Source of the DNA: Cellulomonas sp. NS3
GTDB lineage: Bacteria; Actinomycetota; Actinomycetes; Actinomycetales; Cellulomonadaceae
Direction: 5' to 3'
NCBI RefSeq assembly: GCF_024757985.1
Contig: NZ_CP103289.1
Location: 3,658,001-3,722,000, forward strand
Length of the DNA: 64,000 nucleotides
The notes below the pieces were generated by a model. The model was not told the DNA's origin. It was given only the letters and a program-made list of their open reading frames with translations, and made no database searches. Made by a program: the position numbers and the translations under genes. Positions 53,013 through 60,453 of the stretch are shown piece after piece (the stretch's first letter is position 1; the number at the start of each line of letters is the position of its first letter).

Positions 53013-53031
53013 GACACGGTACATGCCCACC

Positions 53032-54873
53032 TCAGCATGCGGAAGGAATGATTACCGGGCCGTTCTGCCGCGCGGTCGGAGTGTGCCGTAATGTCGCATT
53101 TCCCGAATGCCCGGGACCTGTTCGCACGTCCAGGTCCACGGTGACGGTCTGCCCGGGTTCGAGGGTGAATGTCCGGCTTTCCATCCCGAGCCCGTCGTGC
53201 ACCTGGGCGAACGCGCCGGCCTCGGCCGAATTCACCCGGCTCGACTCGATGCGGCCACCCTCGGGCGCGTAGAGCAGCACGTTGGTCCGTAGCTGCCCGG
53301 GCGGGACCACCGCACCGCCGCCCGTGACGTAGTCGGGCAGGTCGGCCGCGTCGGCGGGCGCCGCGGAGGTGAGCCGCACGGTGACCTGGAGCGTCTGGGA
53401 CCCGTCGGGCGCGCAGGCCGTGGCGGTCCCGCTGACGTCGAGGTCGACGTAGTAGCCCAGCTTCGCCTCGGTCCCGTCGTTGAGGTACACCCCGACGACG
53501 CCGGACCCGCCGGCGCTCCCGCGCAGCTCGCCCGAGAGCACGGTCCCCGCGAGCCGGGCCTGCTCCTCGGGGCGCGCGGACCAGAACATCACGCGGCCCT
53601 CGCGCGCCCCCTGCGCGAGCGCGTCGATCACGGCGGGCGCCTCCCCCTGCCCGGCCACGACGGCGCCGAACACGGCCCCGGCGGTCGCCGCGAAGAGCTC
53701 GTCCTGCCGCTCGGGGTCCTCGATCTCGAGGTAGACCGTGCTCAGGAGCGTCTCGACGGCGTTGTCCGCGGTGAGCGTGAGGCCGGCCCCGACCTCGACC
53801 GGCCCGGTCGCCCGGAGCACGTGCGCGAGGGCGCCCGGGTCGATCGACAGCACGCCGTCCACGGTGCCGCCGACCTCGCGCAGCCAGATCTCGCGCGCGA
53901 GTGCGGCCGATCGGGGGAAGTCGGGGGTGAAGGTGACGTCGCGCATGTCGGTCGCGAGCAGCGGGCCGAACAGCGCGTCCTCGGCGGGCGTCAGGGGCAG
54001 CACGGGCTCGGCGAGGCCGGAGAGCGAACCGCCGCTGCGCTGCTGGACGAGGCTCACCGCGCCGCCCTCGGCGCGCAGGTGCACGACGGTCCCGGGGATC
54101 CCGCCGGTGGCACGCGGCTCGGCGTTGTTCTGCACGAGCAGCAGGTAGTCGCGGGGCCCGTCGGCGCCGAGCAGCGGCGGGAGCAGCTGCACGGCGCGGG
54201 CGGCGGTCGCGGTCGTCAGCGCGACGTCCGTGACCTGCCCGCGGAGCTGCACCACCGCGTCGGCGACGAGGCCCACGAGCTCGGAGGTGTCGACGGCGTC
54301 CAGCGCCGCCCGCGCGTCCTGCACCGCGGCGTCGGCGGCGACGACCTGCGGCGCGACGGCGGCGATCGGCGCGACGTCGAGGCGACCGTCGACCGGGGCC
54401 AGCGAGGCGGGGTCCACGACCGTCGTGGCCTGCATCAACGCCGGCAGCGCGTCCGCGGCGAGCCCGTCGACGACGGCGCTGAGCGTGCGGACCGCCTCGA
54501 CGTCGGCACCGACCCGGGGCAGCGCCGCGGCGACGCCCCACAGCGGGCCGTGCGTGCGCTCGTAGGCGGTGCGGGCCCGCTCCTGGAGCTGCGGCAGGAC
54601 CGCGCCGGCACCCGCGACGTCGCCCGCGACGACCCGGTCCTGGAGCGTGCGGACGTCGTCGCGGGCGAGCTCGAGGGCGTCCCGGGCGCGGACCGCGTCG
54701 TACGCGAGCGACGCCGCCGCGGCCACGACGCCGAGCACGAGCACCGTGAGCACGAGCGCGACGACGGGCCCGCGTCGGCGGCGCGGACGGCGACCGTGGC
54801 GGGCCGGCGCGCGGCGGCTCGGGCCGGTCGCGTCCGGGGTCACCCACGGCGCGCCCTCCGCTGGTTCCGTCAC
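53032..54873 (-). CDS. DUF4012-domain membrane-anchored protein (second copy)
   Basis: A 613-residue protein: a basic cytoplasmic N-terminus (RRAPARHGRRPRRRRG), one membrane helix (about 37-58) and a large extracellular DUF4012 part. Family hallmarks are LLLVQNNAEPRATGGIPGTV, EPVLPLTPAEDALF, TPDFPRSAALAREIW, GVLSIDPGALAHVLRATGPV and VGVYLNDGTEAKLGYYV. It shares the whole architecture of the 679-residue copy at 27834-29873 but is diverged. GTG at 54873 follows GGGAGGGGCGAC. Its position beside the kinase, phosphatase and polysaccharide genes supports a role in surface polymer attachment or assembly, though the function is unknown. Confidence 0.9.
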   Translation of the reverse strand: MTEPAEGAPWVTPDATGPSRRAPARHGRRPRRRRGPVVALVLTVLVLGVVAAAASLAYDAVRARDALELARDDVRTLQDRVVAGDVAGAGAVLPQLQERARTAYERTHGPLWGVAAALPRVGADVEAVRTLSAVVDGLAADALPALMQATTVVDPASLAPVDGRLDVAPIAAVAPQVVAADAAVQDARAALDAVDTSELVGLVADAVVQLRGQVTDVALTTATAARAVQLLPPLLGADGPRDYLLLVQNNAEPRATGGIPGTVVHLRAEGGAVSLVQQRSGGSLSGLAEPVLPLTPAEDALFGPLLATDMRDVTFTPDFPRSAALAREIWLREVGGTVDGVLSIDPGALAHVLRATGPVEVGAGLTLTADNAVETLLSTVYLEIEDPERQDELFAATAGAVFGAVVAGQGEAPAVIDALAQGAREGRVMFWSARPEEQARLAGTVLSGELRGSAGGSGVVGVYLNDGTEAKLGYYVDLDVSGTATACAPDGSQTLQVTVRLTSAAPADAADLPDYVTGGGAVVPPGQLRTNVLLYAPEGGRIESSRVNSAEAGAFAQVHDGLGMESRTFTLEPGQTVTVDLDVRTGPGHSGNATLRHTPTARQNGPVIIPSAC

Positions 54874-55019
54874 GTCGCCCCTCCCGGTCGCACGCGCGGG
54901 CGCGGCCGCTCGCGCGACGACCCCCGTGGCCGCTCCCCACGGCCGCCGCGATGCTACCCGCGGCTCCTGGGACGACCGGGCAGGGCGGGTGGGACACGGC
55001 GCGCAGGCATGATGGACGC

Positions 55020-55643
55020 GTGACGACCCCTGACGCGCCCCGGCCGTTCCACGTCCTCGCCGTGTGCACGGGCAACATCTGCCGCTCCCCCGCGGTCGAG
55101 CGGCTGCTCGCGACGGGGCTCGGTGCGCCGTGGCCGGTCGGCCGCACCCTGCACGGGCCCGCCGCCGGCCCGGACGGCGCCGTGGTGTCGTCCGCCGGCA
55201 CGGGCGCGGTCGTCGGGGCCCCCGTGAGCCCGCTCATGGTGGACCTGCTGCACGGCGCCGGCGTCGACGCCGGGGGGTTCGCCGCGCGCCAGCTGACGCC
55301 GGACATCGTGCGCTCGGCCGACCTCGTGCTCGCGCTCACGCGCCGGCACCGCTCGGCCGTCGTCGAGCTGTTCCCCGGTGCGGTGCGCCGCACGTTCACG
55401 CTGCGCGAGCTTGCGCGGCTCGCGGCCCTCGTGGACCGTGCCCAGCTCCCGGCCGGCCCCGGGGTCGGCGACCGCCTGCGCGCGCTGGTGCCGCTCGCGG
55501 CCGCCCAGCGCGGGCAAGTCACGGCCGACCCGGGCGCGGACGACGTCGTGGACCCCTACGGCCACAGCGCCGAGGTGTTCCGGCGGTCCTGGGACGAGCT
55601 GGCGCCCGCGGTCACGACGCTGGTGCAGGTCGTCCGCGGCTGA
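55020..55643 (+). CDS. Low-molecular-weight protein tyrosine phosphatase
   Basis: A 207-residue phosphatase, cytoplasmic. The P-loop VCTGNICRSPA has the nucleophile Cys16 and Arg22 in the C-x5-R spacing. The general-acid Asp is in DVVDPYGHSAEVF near 180. The protein is longer than the usual 150-160 residues because of an insert around 30-55 and a segment near 110-150. It likely removes phosphate from the BY-kinase encoded 3 kb away. GTG at 55020 lacks a strong ribosome binding site. It is divergent from the DUF4012 gene. Confidence 0.92.
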   Translation: MTTPDAPRPFHVLAVCTGNICRSPAVERLLATGLGAPWPVGRTLHGPAAGPDGAVVSSAGTGAVVGAPVSPLMVDLLHGAGVDAGGFAARQLTPDIVRSADLVLALTRRHRSAVVELFPGAVRRTFTLRELARLAALVDRAQLPAGPGVGDRLRALVPLAAAQRGQVTADPGADDVVDPYGHSAEVFRRSWDELAPAVTTLVQVVRG

Positions 55644-55725
55644 CGCACCCGATCAGCCCGACCCGGGCGGACGAGGCCTCCCGCCCCGGCGGGACGCGCG
55701 CTCGTCCCGGGCGGGACGAGCGCCG

Positions 55726-56553
55726 TCAGCCCAGGAAGACCTGCGCGCAGAGCACCCCGCGCGAGCTCGAGACGCAGCCGATGCCGACGGAGGAGTACGC
55801 GCGCAGGATGTTCGCGCGGTGACCCTCCGAGCCCATCCAGCCCGCCATCATCTCGACGGGCGTCCGGTAGCCGAGGGCGAGGTTCTCCCCCGCCGAGCCG
55901 GGGCCGCACGCCGCGAGGATCGGCTCGAGCGGGTCGTGCTCGAAGCGGTTCTCGGCGACGAGCACCTCGGCGCGCGCGACGGCCTGCTGCGTCGCGCAGT
56001 CCGACACCGTGAGCGCGCCGAGGCCCGCGGCGGCGCGCTGCTCGTTGGTCAGCGTCACGAGCGACGCGGCGAACTGCTGGTCGGCGGTCAGGGCGGGCGC
56101 CGCGGGGGCGGCGGGCGCCGGAGCGTCCTCGGGCGGTGCGACGGGCGGGGCCGGCTGCGCGGTCGGGGCCGTGGTGGGCGTCGCGCTCGGCGTCGCCGTC
56201 GGCGACGTCTCGGGCGCCGGGGTCGTCGCGGACGGCTCGGGCGTCACGGTCGGGGTGCCGGTCGCGGTCGCGAGGGGCGACGGCTGCGGGCGCCGTCCGC
56301 CGCCGCGGGACACGTCGTCCCCGCGGTCGACGAGCTGCGAGACGGCGGCCGGCAGCGCCGCGAGGGTCTGCTGCGGGCTCTCGGTGCGCAGCGACGGGAC
56401 GGTCGCCCAGGCGGAGAGCGCACCCGTGCACAGCGCGACGGAGGTCACGACGATCGCGCGCGCACGCACGCGCCGGCGACGCGATCGCGCCGCCCGGAAC
56501 TCACGCAGCTCACGCCGCCGAGGGGACGCGGGGGCGTGGCTCGGCTGCTCCAT
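55726..56553 (-). CDS. Secreted or membrane-anchored CAP/SCP-domain protein
   Basis: A 275-residue protein with a basic N-terminus, one membrane or signal helix (about 33-52), a Pro/Thr/Ala-rich linker (about 75-150) and a C-terminal CAP domain: TLTNEQRAAAGLGALTVSDCATQQAVARAEVLV, FEHDPLEPILAACGPGSAGENLALGYRTPVEMMAGWMGSEGHRANIL, GIGCVSSSRGVLCAQVFLG. Four cysteines are likely paired. The likely active-site His and Glu residues of CAP domains (FEHD, EGHR) are present. An inverted repeat overlapping a GATAAC -10 lies just upstream, so the transcript may be leaderless or nearly so. Confidence 0.88.
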   Translation of the reverse strand: MEQPSHAPASPRRRELREFRAARSRRRRVRARAIVVTSVALCTGALSAWATVPSLRTESPQQTLAALPAAVSQLVDRGDDVSRGGGRRPQPSPLATATGTPTVTPEPSATTPAPETSPTATPSATPTTAPTAQPAPPVAPPEDAPAPAAPAAPALTADQQFAASLVTLTNEQRAAAGLGALTVSDCATQQAVARAEVLVAENRFEHDPLEPILAACGPGSAGENLALGYRTPVEMMAGWMGSEGHRANILRAYSSVGIGCVSSSRGVLCAQVFLG

Positions 56554-56556
56554 CCG

Positions 56557-56579
56557 GGTCACGTTATCCGATCGTGACC
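56557..56579. promoter_or_regulatory. Inverted repeat over the CAP-gene promoter
   Basis: GGTCACG and CGTGACC are perfect 7-bp arms around TTATCCGAT. On the minus strand the spacer contains GATAAC, a -10-like hexamer nine bases before the ATG. The left arm plus spacer match the element upstream of the NlpC/P60 gene. Confidence 0.5.
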
Positions 56580-56623
56580 TGACTCGGGACAGATCGGGCA
56601 TGTGAATGCCCTCACCCCGCCGA

Positions 56624-56666
56624 GCCGGACCCGGGACCCGCCCGCCGCACGGCCGGCGGGTCCGGC
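56624..56666 (-). terminator. Terminator of the chemotaxis operon
   Basis: GCCGGACCCG and CGGGTCCGGC form a 10-bp perfect outer stem with a GC-rich inner part, five bases past the last stop codon of the operon. Confidence 0.7.
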
Positions 56667-56671
56667 GTCCG

Positions 56672-57160
56672 TCAGACGACGAGCAGCGAGAACCTGCCCG
56701 GGCCGTACCCGGCGATGTCGACGTCGAGGTCGGTGCGCCGCACGTACGCGAGCACCCACTGCGCGACGTCCGCGGGGACGGGATCCCCGGGCGCGTACAC
56801 GACGTCGAGCTTGACGTGCGGGGCCCCCTCGGCGTTGAACAGCGACGCCGTGATGTTGAGCACCTCCGACGCGTTCTCGAGCAGGTTGTCGGGCAGCGCA
56901 CCCGCGTTGATCGCCTCCTCGGCGCCGCGCGACGGGACGAGCCCGATCGCCGCACCGACACGCGCCGCGAGGTCCAGGTCGAGGATCACGAGGGCCGTGA
57001 GCCGGAGCATGTTGTCGACGTAGACGCCGACCGCGGCCCCGAACTCCTCGTTCGGGTCCACCATGCCGCCACCCGTCGCGACCTGGACGTCGCGACCGAG
57101 CAGCCCCTCGAACAGCTCGCGGACGTCCTTCGCCGCGGGCAGCGGGGTCTCGGCGCTCAC
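56672..57160 (-). CDS. CheX/CheC-like CheY-P phosphatase (first copy)
   Basis: A 162-residue protein with the CheX-type pattern: an N-terminal helix-strand, EEFGAAVGVYVDNMLRLTALVILDLDLAARVGAAIGLVP, then DNLLENASEVLNITASLFN, which carries the E-x2-N (EVLN) dephosphorylation motif. It would dephosphorylate CheY or bind to the motor. The GTG start overlaps the stop of the CheY gene (GTGA). It is the last gene of the operon. Identification is from the motif and the gene context; sequence similarity to named CheX is not close. Confidence 0.72.
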   Translation of the reverse strand: MSAETPLPAAKDVRELFEGLLGRDVQVATGGGMVDPNEEFGAAVGVYVDNMLRLTALVILDLDLAARVGAAIGLVPSRGAEEAINAGALPDNLLENASEVLNITASLFNAEGAPHVKLDVVYAPGDPVPADVAQWVLAYVRRTDLDVDIAGYGPGRFSLLVV

Positions 57161-57528
57161 GCGAGCACCGGCTCGATGGCGTCGCGGAACGTGTCCGCGG
57201 TGAACGGCTTCGCGATGAGGAACAGCGCCCCCGCCTCGTCGGCCGTCTGGCGCATCTCGGGCGAGCCCTCGGACGTCACGAACGCGAAGGGCGTCTCGAA
57301 GCCCTCGCGCCGCAGCGCCCGCAGCAGCTCGATGCCGGTCATCTCCGGCATGTTCCAGTCGGACAGCACCAGGTCGGGCTCGTCCGCGCGCACCATCTCG
57401 AGCGCCGCGGCGCCGTCGGGCGCCTCCCGGACGTCCCAGTCGTACCCTGCCTGGCGCAACGTGCGCACGACGATCTGCCGCATCACGCGGCTGTCGTCGG
57501 CCACCAGCACTCGCAGCACCTTCACCAC
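57157..57528 (-). CDS. CheY-like response regulator (first copy)
   Basis: A 123-residue single-domain receiver. The acidic pair Asp11/Asp12, phosphoacceptor Asp57 (LVLSDWNMPE), Thr in FVTSE and Lys in IAKPF are all present at CheY-like spacing. There is no output domain, so it likely binds the flagellar switch or acts as a phosphate sink. It is coupled to the CheX-like gene downstream. A 40-bp gap separates it from the second CheX-like gene upstream. Confidence 0.92.
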   Translation of the reverse strand: MVKVLRVLVADDSRVMRQIVVRTLRQAGYDWDVREAPDGAAALEMVRADEPDLVLSDWNMPEMTGIELLRALRREGFETPFAFVTSEGSPEMRQTADEAGALFLIAKPFTADTFRDAIEPVLA

Positions 57529-57568
57529 CCACTTCGTCGAGTCGTCATCCTGAGAGCCCCCACGACCC

Positions 57569-58024
57569 TCAGATCTGCCAGACGGACACGTCCAGAGGAC
57601 GTCCCCGCCAGGCCAGGACCACGCCGTCGATCCGGGTCGCCCCGTGCGTATCCGGCGCCGTGCGCCCGACCCGCGGCATGGTCAGCTTCTCCTGGACCGG
57701 CAGCAGCGCCTTGAGGTTGCCACCGACCACGTTCACCACCTCGCCGAACGCGTCGACCAGGTCGTCCTCCGAGACCGCCTCGTCCGACGGCATCCCGAGC
57801 AGGGCGCGCGCCAGGTCGTCCGCGGTCGACACGTCGGTCGACAGCAGCGTCCGGCCCGCGAACGCGCCGTGGATCTCGACCCACGCGTGCAGCGGGTCGG
57901 CGAGCACGGGGACGTCGCCGGCCCAGGGCACCAGGTGCCCGGGCTCGCCGTCGACCATCGCCGCGAAGACCTCCTCGGCGATCGCGGTGATCTGGACCGT
58001 GTCGAACGGGGCGAGCGGGCTCAT
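57569..58024 (-). CDS. CheX/CheC-like CheY-P phosphatase (second copy)
   Basis: A 151-residue protein: ITAIAEEVFAAMVDGEPGHLVPW, HAWVEIHGAFAGRTLLSTD, then DDLVDAFGEVVNVVGGNLKALLP, which has the D-x3-E-x2-N phosphatase motif (DAFGEVVN). The C-terminal strand region is short. It differs clearly from the other CheX-like protein of this operon, sharing only the motif. The ATG overlaps the CheY stop (ATGA). Function is inferred from the motif and its coupling to a CheY gene. Confidence 0.75.
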   Translation of the reverse strand: MSPLAPFDTVQITAIAEEVFAAMVDGEPGHLVPWAGDVPVLADPLHAWVEIHGAFAGRTLLSTDVSTADDLARALLGMPSDEAVSEDDLVDAFGEVVNVVGGNLKALLPVQEKLTMPRVGRTAPDTHGATRIDGVVLAWRGRPLDVSVWQI

Positions 58025-58404
58025 ACGGTCTCCTCGAGAGGCAGCAGCCCGAGCAGCTCGAGCTTGTCCCGGAGCGCGTCCGGGGTGAACGGCTTGATCA
58101 TGTACTCGTGCGCGCCCGCGGCCAGGGCCCGCACGATCTGCCCGTGCTCGCTCTCCGTCGTGACCATCATGAGCGTCACGGAGCGCCAGTGCGGGTTGGC
58201 CCGGACGTTCGTCACGAACGTGAGGCCGTCCATCACGGGCATGTTCCAGTCGATGCAGGCGAGGTCGTAGCGGCCGCCGGCCTCGAGCACGTCGAGCGCC
58301 TCCTGGCCGTCCCCCGCCTCGACCGTCTCGTAGCCGAGCCGGCCCAGGGCTCCCGCGACGATGCGGCGCATCGTCCGGGAGTCGTCGATCACGAGCGCTC
58401 TCAT
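58021..58404 (-). CDS. CheY-like response regulator (second copy)
   Basis: A 127-residue receiver domain with Asp7/Asp8, phosphoacceptor Asp52 (LACIDWNMPVMDG), Thr in MVTTESE and Lys in MIKPF. It is similar to the other CheY in the operon but with distinct surface residues, so the two may have different partners. The ATG overlaps the cheR stop (ATGA). No output domain. Together with the downstream CheX-like gene it forms one of two CheY-CheX pairs. Confidence 0.93.
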   Translation of the reverse strand: MRALVIDDSRTMRRIVAGALGRLGYETVEAGDGQEALDVLEAGGRYDLACIDWNMPVMDGLTFVTNVRANPHWRSVTLMMVTTESEHGQIVRALAAGAHEYMIKPFTPDALRDKLELLGLLPLEETV

Positions 58405-59222
58405 GCTGCCCTCCGGGCGTTGTGCCGGTACACGGAGCTGCGGCCCACGGGGACCCGCTCCCAGTCGTCGTCGATGCCGAGCGTGGTCTCCGCCGCACCG
58501 AGGAGCAGGTAGCCCCCCGGGCGCACCACGGAGCGGGCCCGGCGCAGGACCTCGCGCTTGGTCGCGAGGTCGAAGTAGATGAGGACGTTGCGCAGGAACA
58601 CGACGTCGAACTGACCCGCGGGCGGCGCGTGCAGCAGGTTGTGCCGCTGGAACGTCACCATCGAGCGGAGCCGCTGGCTGATCTCCCAGTCGGTGCCCGA
58701 GCGCGTGAAGTGCTTGACGAGCATCGACGCGGGCAGGCCGCGGTTGACCTCGAGCTGGGTGTACCGCCCCGCACGGCCGCGCGCGAGCACCTGCTCGGAG
58801 ATGTCGGTCGCGGTGATCTGCAGGCGGACGCCCGGCATGGCCTCGTCGAGCGCCATCGCGATGCTGTAGGCCTCCTGGCCGGTCGAGCACGCGGCGGACC
58901 AGACGCGCAGCGACGTGCCGGCGCCCCGGGCCGCGAGCAGCTCGGGCACGACGTGCTGGGTCAGCGCGGTGAACGGCGACGCGTCGCGGAACCACGACGT
59001 CTCGTTGGTCGTGAGCGCCTCGACGACGAGCTCGAGCTCGGCCGGGTCGGGGCGGGCGCGCAGGCCGCGCACGTACGCGTCGACGTCGGCGAGGCCGCGC
59101 TCGCGCACGATCGGCAGGAGCCGGCTCTCGACGAGGTACTCCTTGCCGAGGTCCAGCTGGATCGCGCTGCGCTGACGGACGACGTCGGCGACGAAGGTGA
59201 AGCTCTCCGGCGTGAGGGTCAT
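58401..59222 (-). CDS. cheR: Chemotaxis protein methyltransferase
   Basis: A 273-residue S-adenosylmethionine-dependent methyltransferase that methylates glutamates of the chemoreceptors. The N-terminal helical domain (about 1-75) has TTNETSWFRDASPF. The SAM-binding domain has VWSAACSTGQEAYSIAMAL, ITATDISEQVLARGRAGRYTQ, VVFLRNVLIYFD and GYLLLGAAE. The C-terminus lacks a tetratricopeptide repeat or receptor-tethering domain. It overlaps the neighbouring genes on both sides by ATGA junctions. Confidence 0.95.
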   Translation of the reverse strand: MTLTPESFTFVADVVRQRSAIQLDLGKEYLVESRLLPIVRERGLADVDAYVRGLRARPDPAELELVVEALTTNETSWFRDASPFTALTQHVVPELLAARGAGTSLRVWSAACSTGQEAYSIAMALDEAMPGVRLQITATDISEQVLARGRAGRYTQLEVNRGLPASMLVKHFTRSGTDWEISQRLRSMVTFQRHNLLHAPPAGQFDVVFLRNVLIYFDLATKREVLRRARSVVRPGGYLLLGAAETTLGIDDDWERVPVGRSSVYRHNARRAA

Positions 59223-60358
59223 GCGGCACCTCCTGCTGCTCGGGCGGCGGTGGCGCCGGTGGCGTTCTGCAGGGCGCCCACGAGGGTGTGCGCGACCTGG
59301 TCGAGCGGGAGGACGCGGTGCGCGAGGCCCGCGGTCGCGACGGCGCCGGGCATGCCCCACACGACGCTCGAGCGCTCGTCCTGCGCGTAGACGGTGCCGC
59401 CCGCGGCGACGACGTCCTCGCAGCCCGCGCGCCCGTCGGAGCCCATCCCGGTGAGGACGACCGCGAGCAGGTCGCCGCCGTAGACGCCGACCGCCGAGCG
59501 GAACAGCACGTCGACCGCGGGCCGGCAGAAGTTCACCGGGGGTCCCTGCGTGAGCACGGCGCGCGCCCCGCTCGCGGAGCGCTGGAGCTCGAGGTGGTGG
59601 TCGCCGGGCGCGATGTACACGTGACCGGGCCGCAGCTCCTCGCCGCCGGCCGCCTCGACGACCGTGCCTCCCGTCGCGCGGTCGAGCCGCGCGGCGAGCT
59701 GCCGCGTGAAGACGGGCGGCATGTGCTGCACGACGAGCACCGGGACGGGCAGCGGGCTGGACATGGCCGAGAACACCCGCGAGAGGGCCTCGGGCCCGCC
59801 CGTCGAGGAGCCGACGACGACCGCCCGGATCGCGCGGGGGCGCGGTGCGGGCCGCAGGGTGACGGTCCGCGCGCCGCCGAGCGGGCGCAGGGCCGGGGCC
59901 GTCGAGCCGGGGCCCGTCGCCGGCGTCGCGAGCGCGCCGACGTGGCCGCGGCCGGGGACGAGCGCCTTGATGCGCGGGATGAGCTCGCGCGCCACGGTCG
60001 CGAGCGACTCGCTCACGCTCCCGACGTTCGCGGGCTTGGTCACGTAGTCGGTGGCTCCCGCGGCGAGCGCGTCGAGCGTCGCCGACGCACCCCGCTCCGT
60101 GAGCGTCGAGAACATGATGATCGGGACCCGCGAGCCCGAGGCCCGCAGCGCCCGCACCGCGCCGATGCCGTCCATGACGGGCATCTCGATGTCCATCGTG
60201 ACGAGGTCGGGAGCGAGCTGCTCGACCTTCGTGAGCGCGATCTGACCGTTCGCCGCGGTGCCGACCACGTCGATCGCCGGATCCCCGGCGAGCGTGTCGG
60301 TGACGAGCCGGCGGACGACGACGGAGTCGTCGACCACCAGCACCCGGATGCGTGACAC
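59219..60358 (-). CDS. cheB: Chemotaxis response regulator protein-glutamate methylesterase
   Basis: A 379-residue two-domain protein. The receiver has Asp10/Asp11, Asp56 (VTMDIEMPVMDG), FSTLTERG and TKPAN. After a linker (about 130-175) the methylesterase domain follows with catalytic Ser in VGSSTGGPEAL, His in VVQHMPPVFT and Asp in LTGMGSDGRAG. It removes methyl groups from receptors and may deamidate glutamines. The start is GTG at 60358 after GGGGGAGAGCAC. The cheR start overlaps its stop. Confidence 0.95.
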   Translation of the reverse strand: MSRIRVLVVDDSVVVRRLVTDTLAGDPAIDVVGTAANGQIALTKVEQLAPDLVTMDIEMPVMDGIGAVRALRASGSRVPIIMFSTLTERGASATLDALAAGATDYVTKPANVGSVSESLATVARELIPRIKALVPGRGHVGALATPATGPGSTAPALRPLGGARTVTLRPAPRPRAIRAVVVGSSTGGPEALSRVFSAMSSPLPVPVLVVQHMPPVFTRQLAARLDRATGGTVVEAAGGEELRPGHVYIAPGDHHLELQRSASGARAVLTQGPPVNFCRPAVDVLFRSAVGVYGGDLLAVVLTGMGSDGRAGCEDVVAAGGTVYAQDERSSVVWGMPGAVATAGLAHRVLPLDQVAHTLVGALQNATGATAARAAGGAA

Positions 60359-60453
60359 GTGCTCTCCCCCTCGACGCGCCACCGTGCGGTGACGCGTCGT
60401 CCTCATCGGCCGACGGCCCGTGCGGGTGAGTACCCGGACGGGTGAGAACACCC

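Noticed and set aside
60359-60453. Flagellar sigma-28-type promoter (GGCCGATGAGG) before cheB
   Set aside because: The -10-like match is partial and the -35 is not convincing; the genes may simply be read from an upstream promoter.
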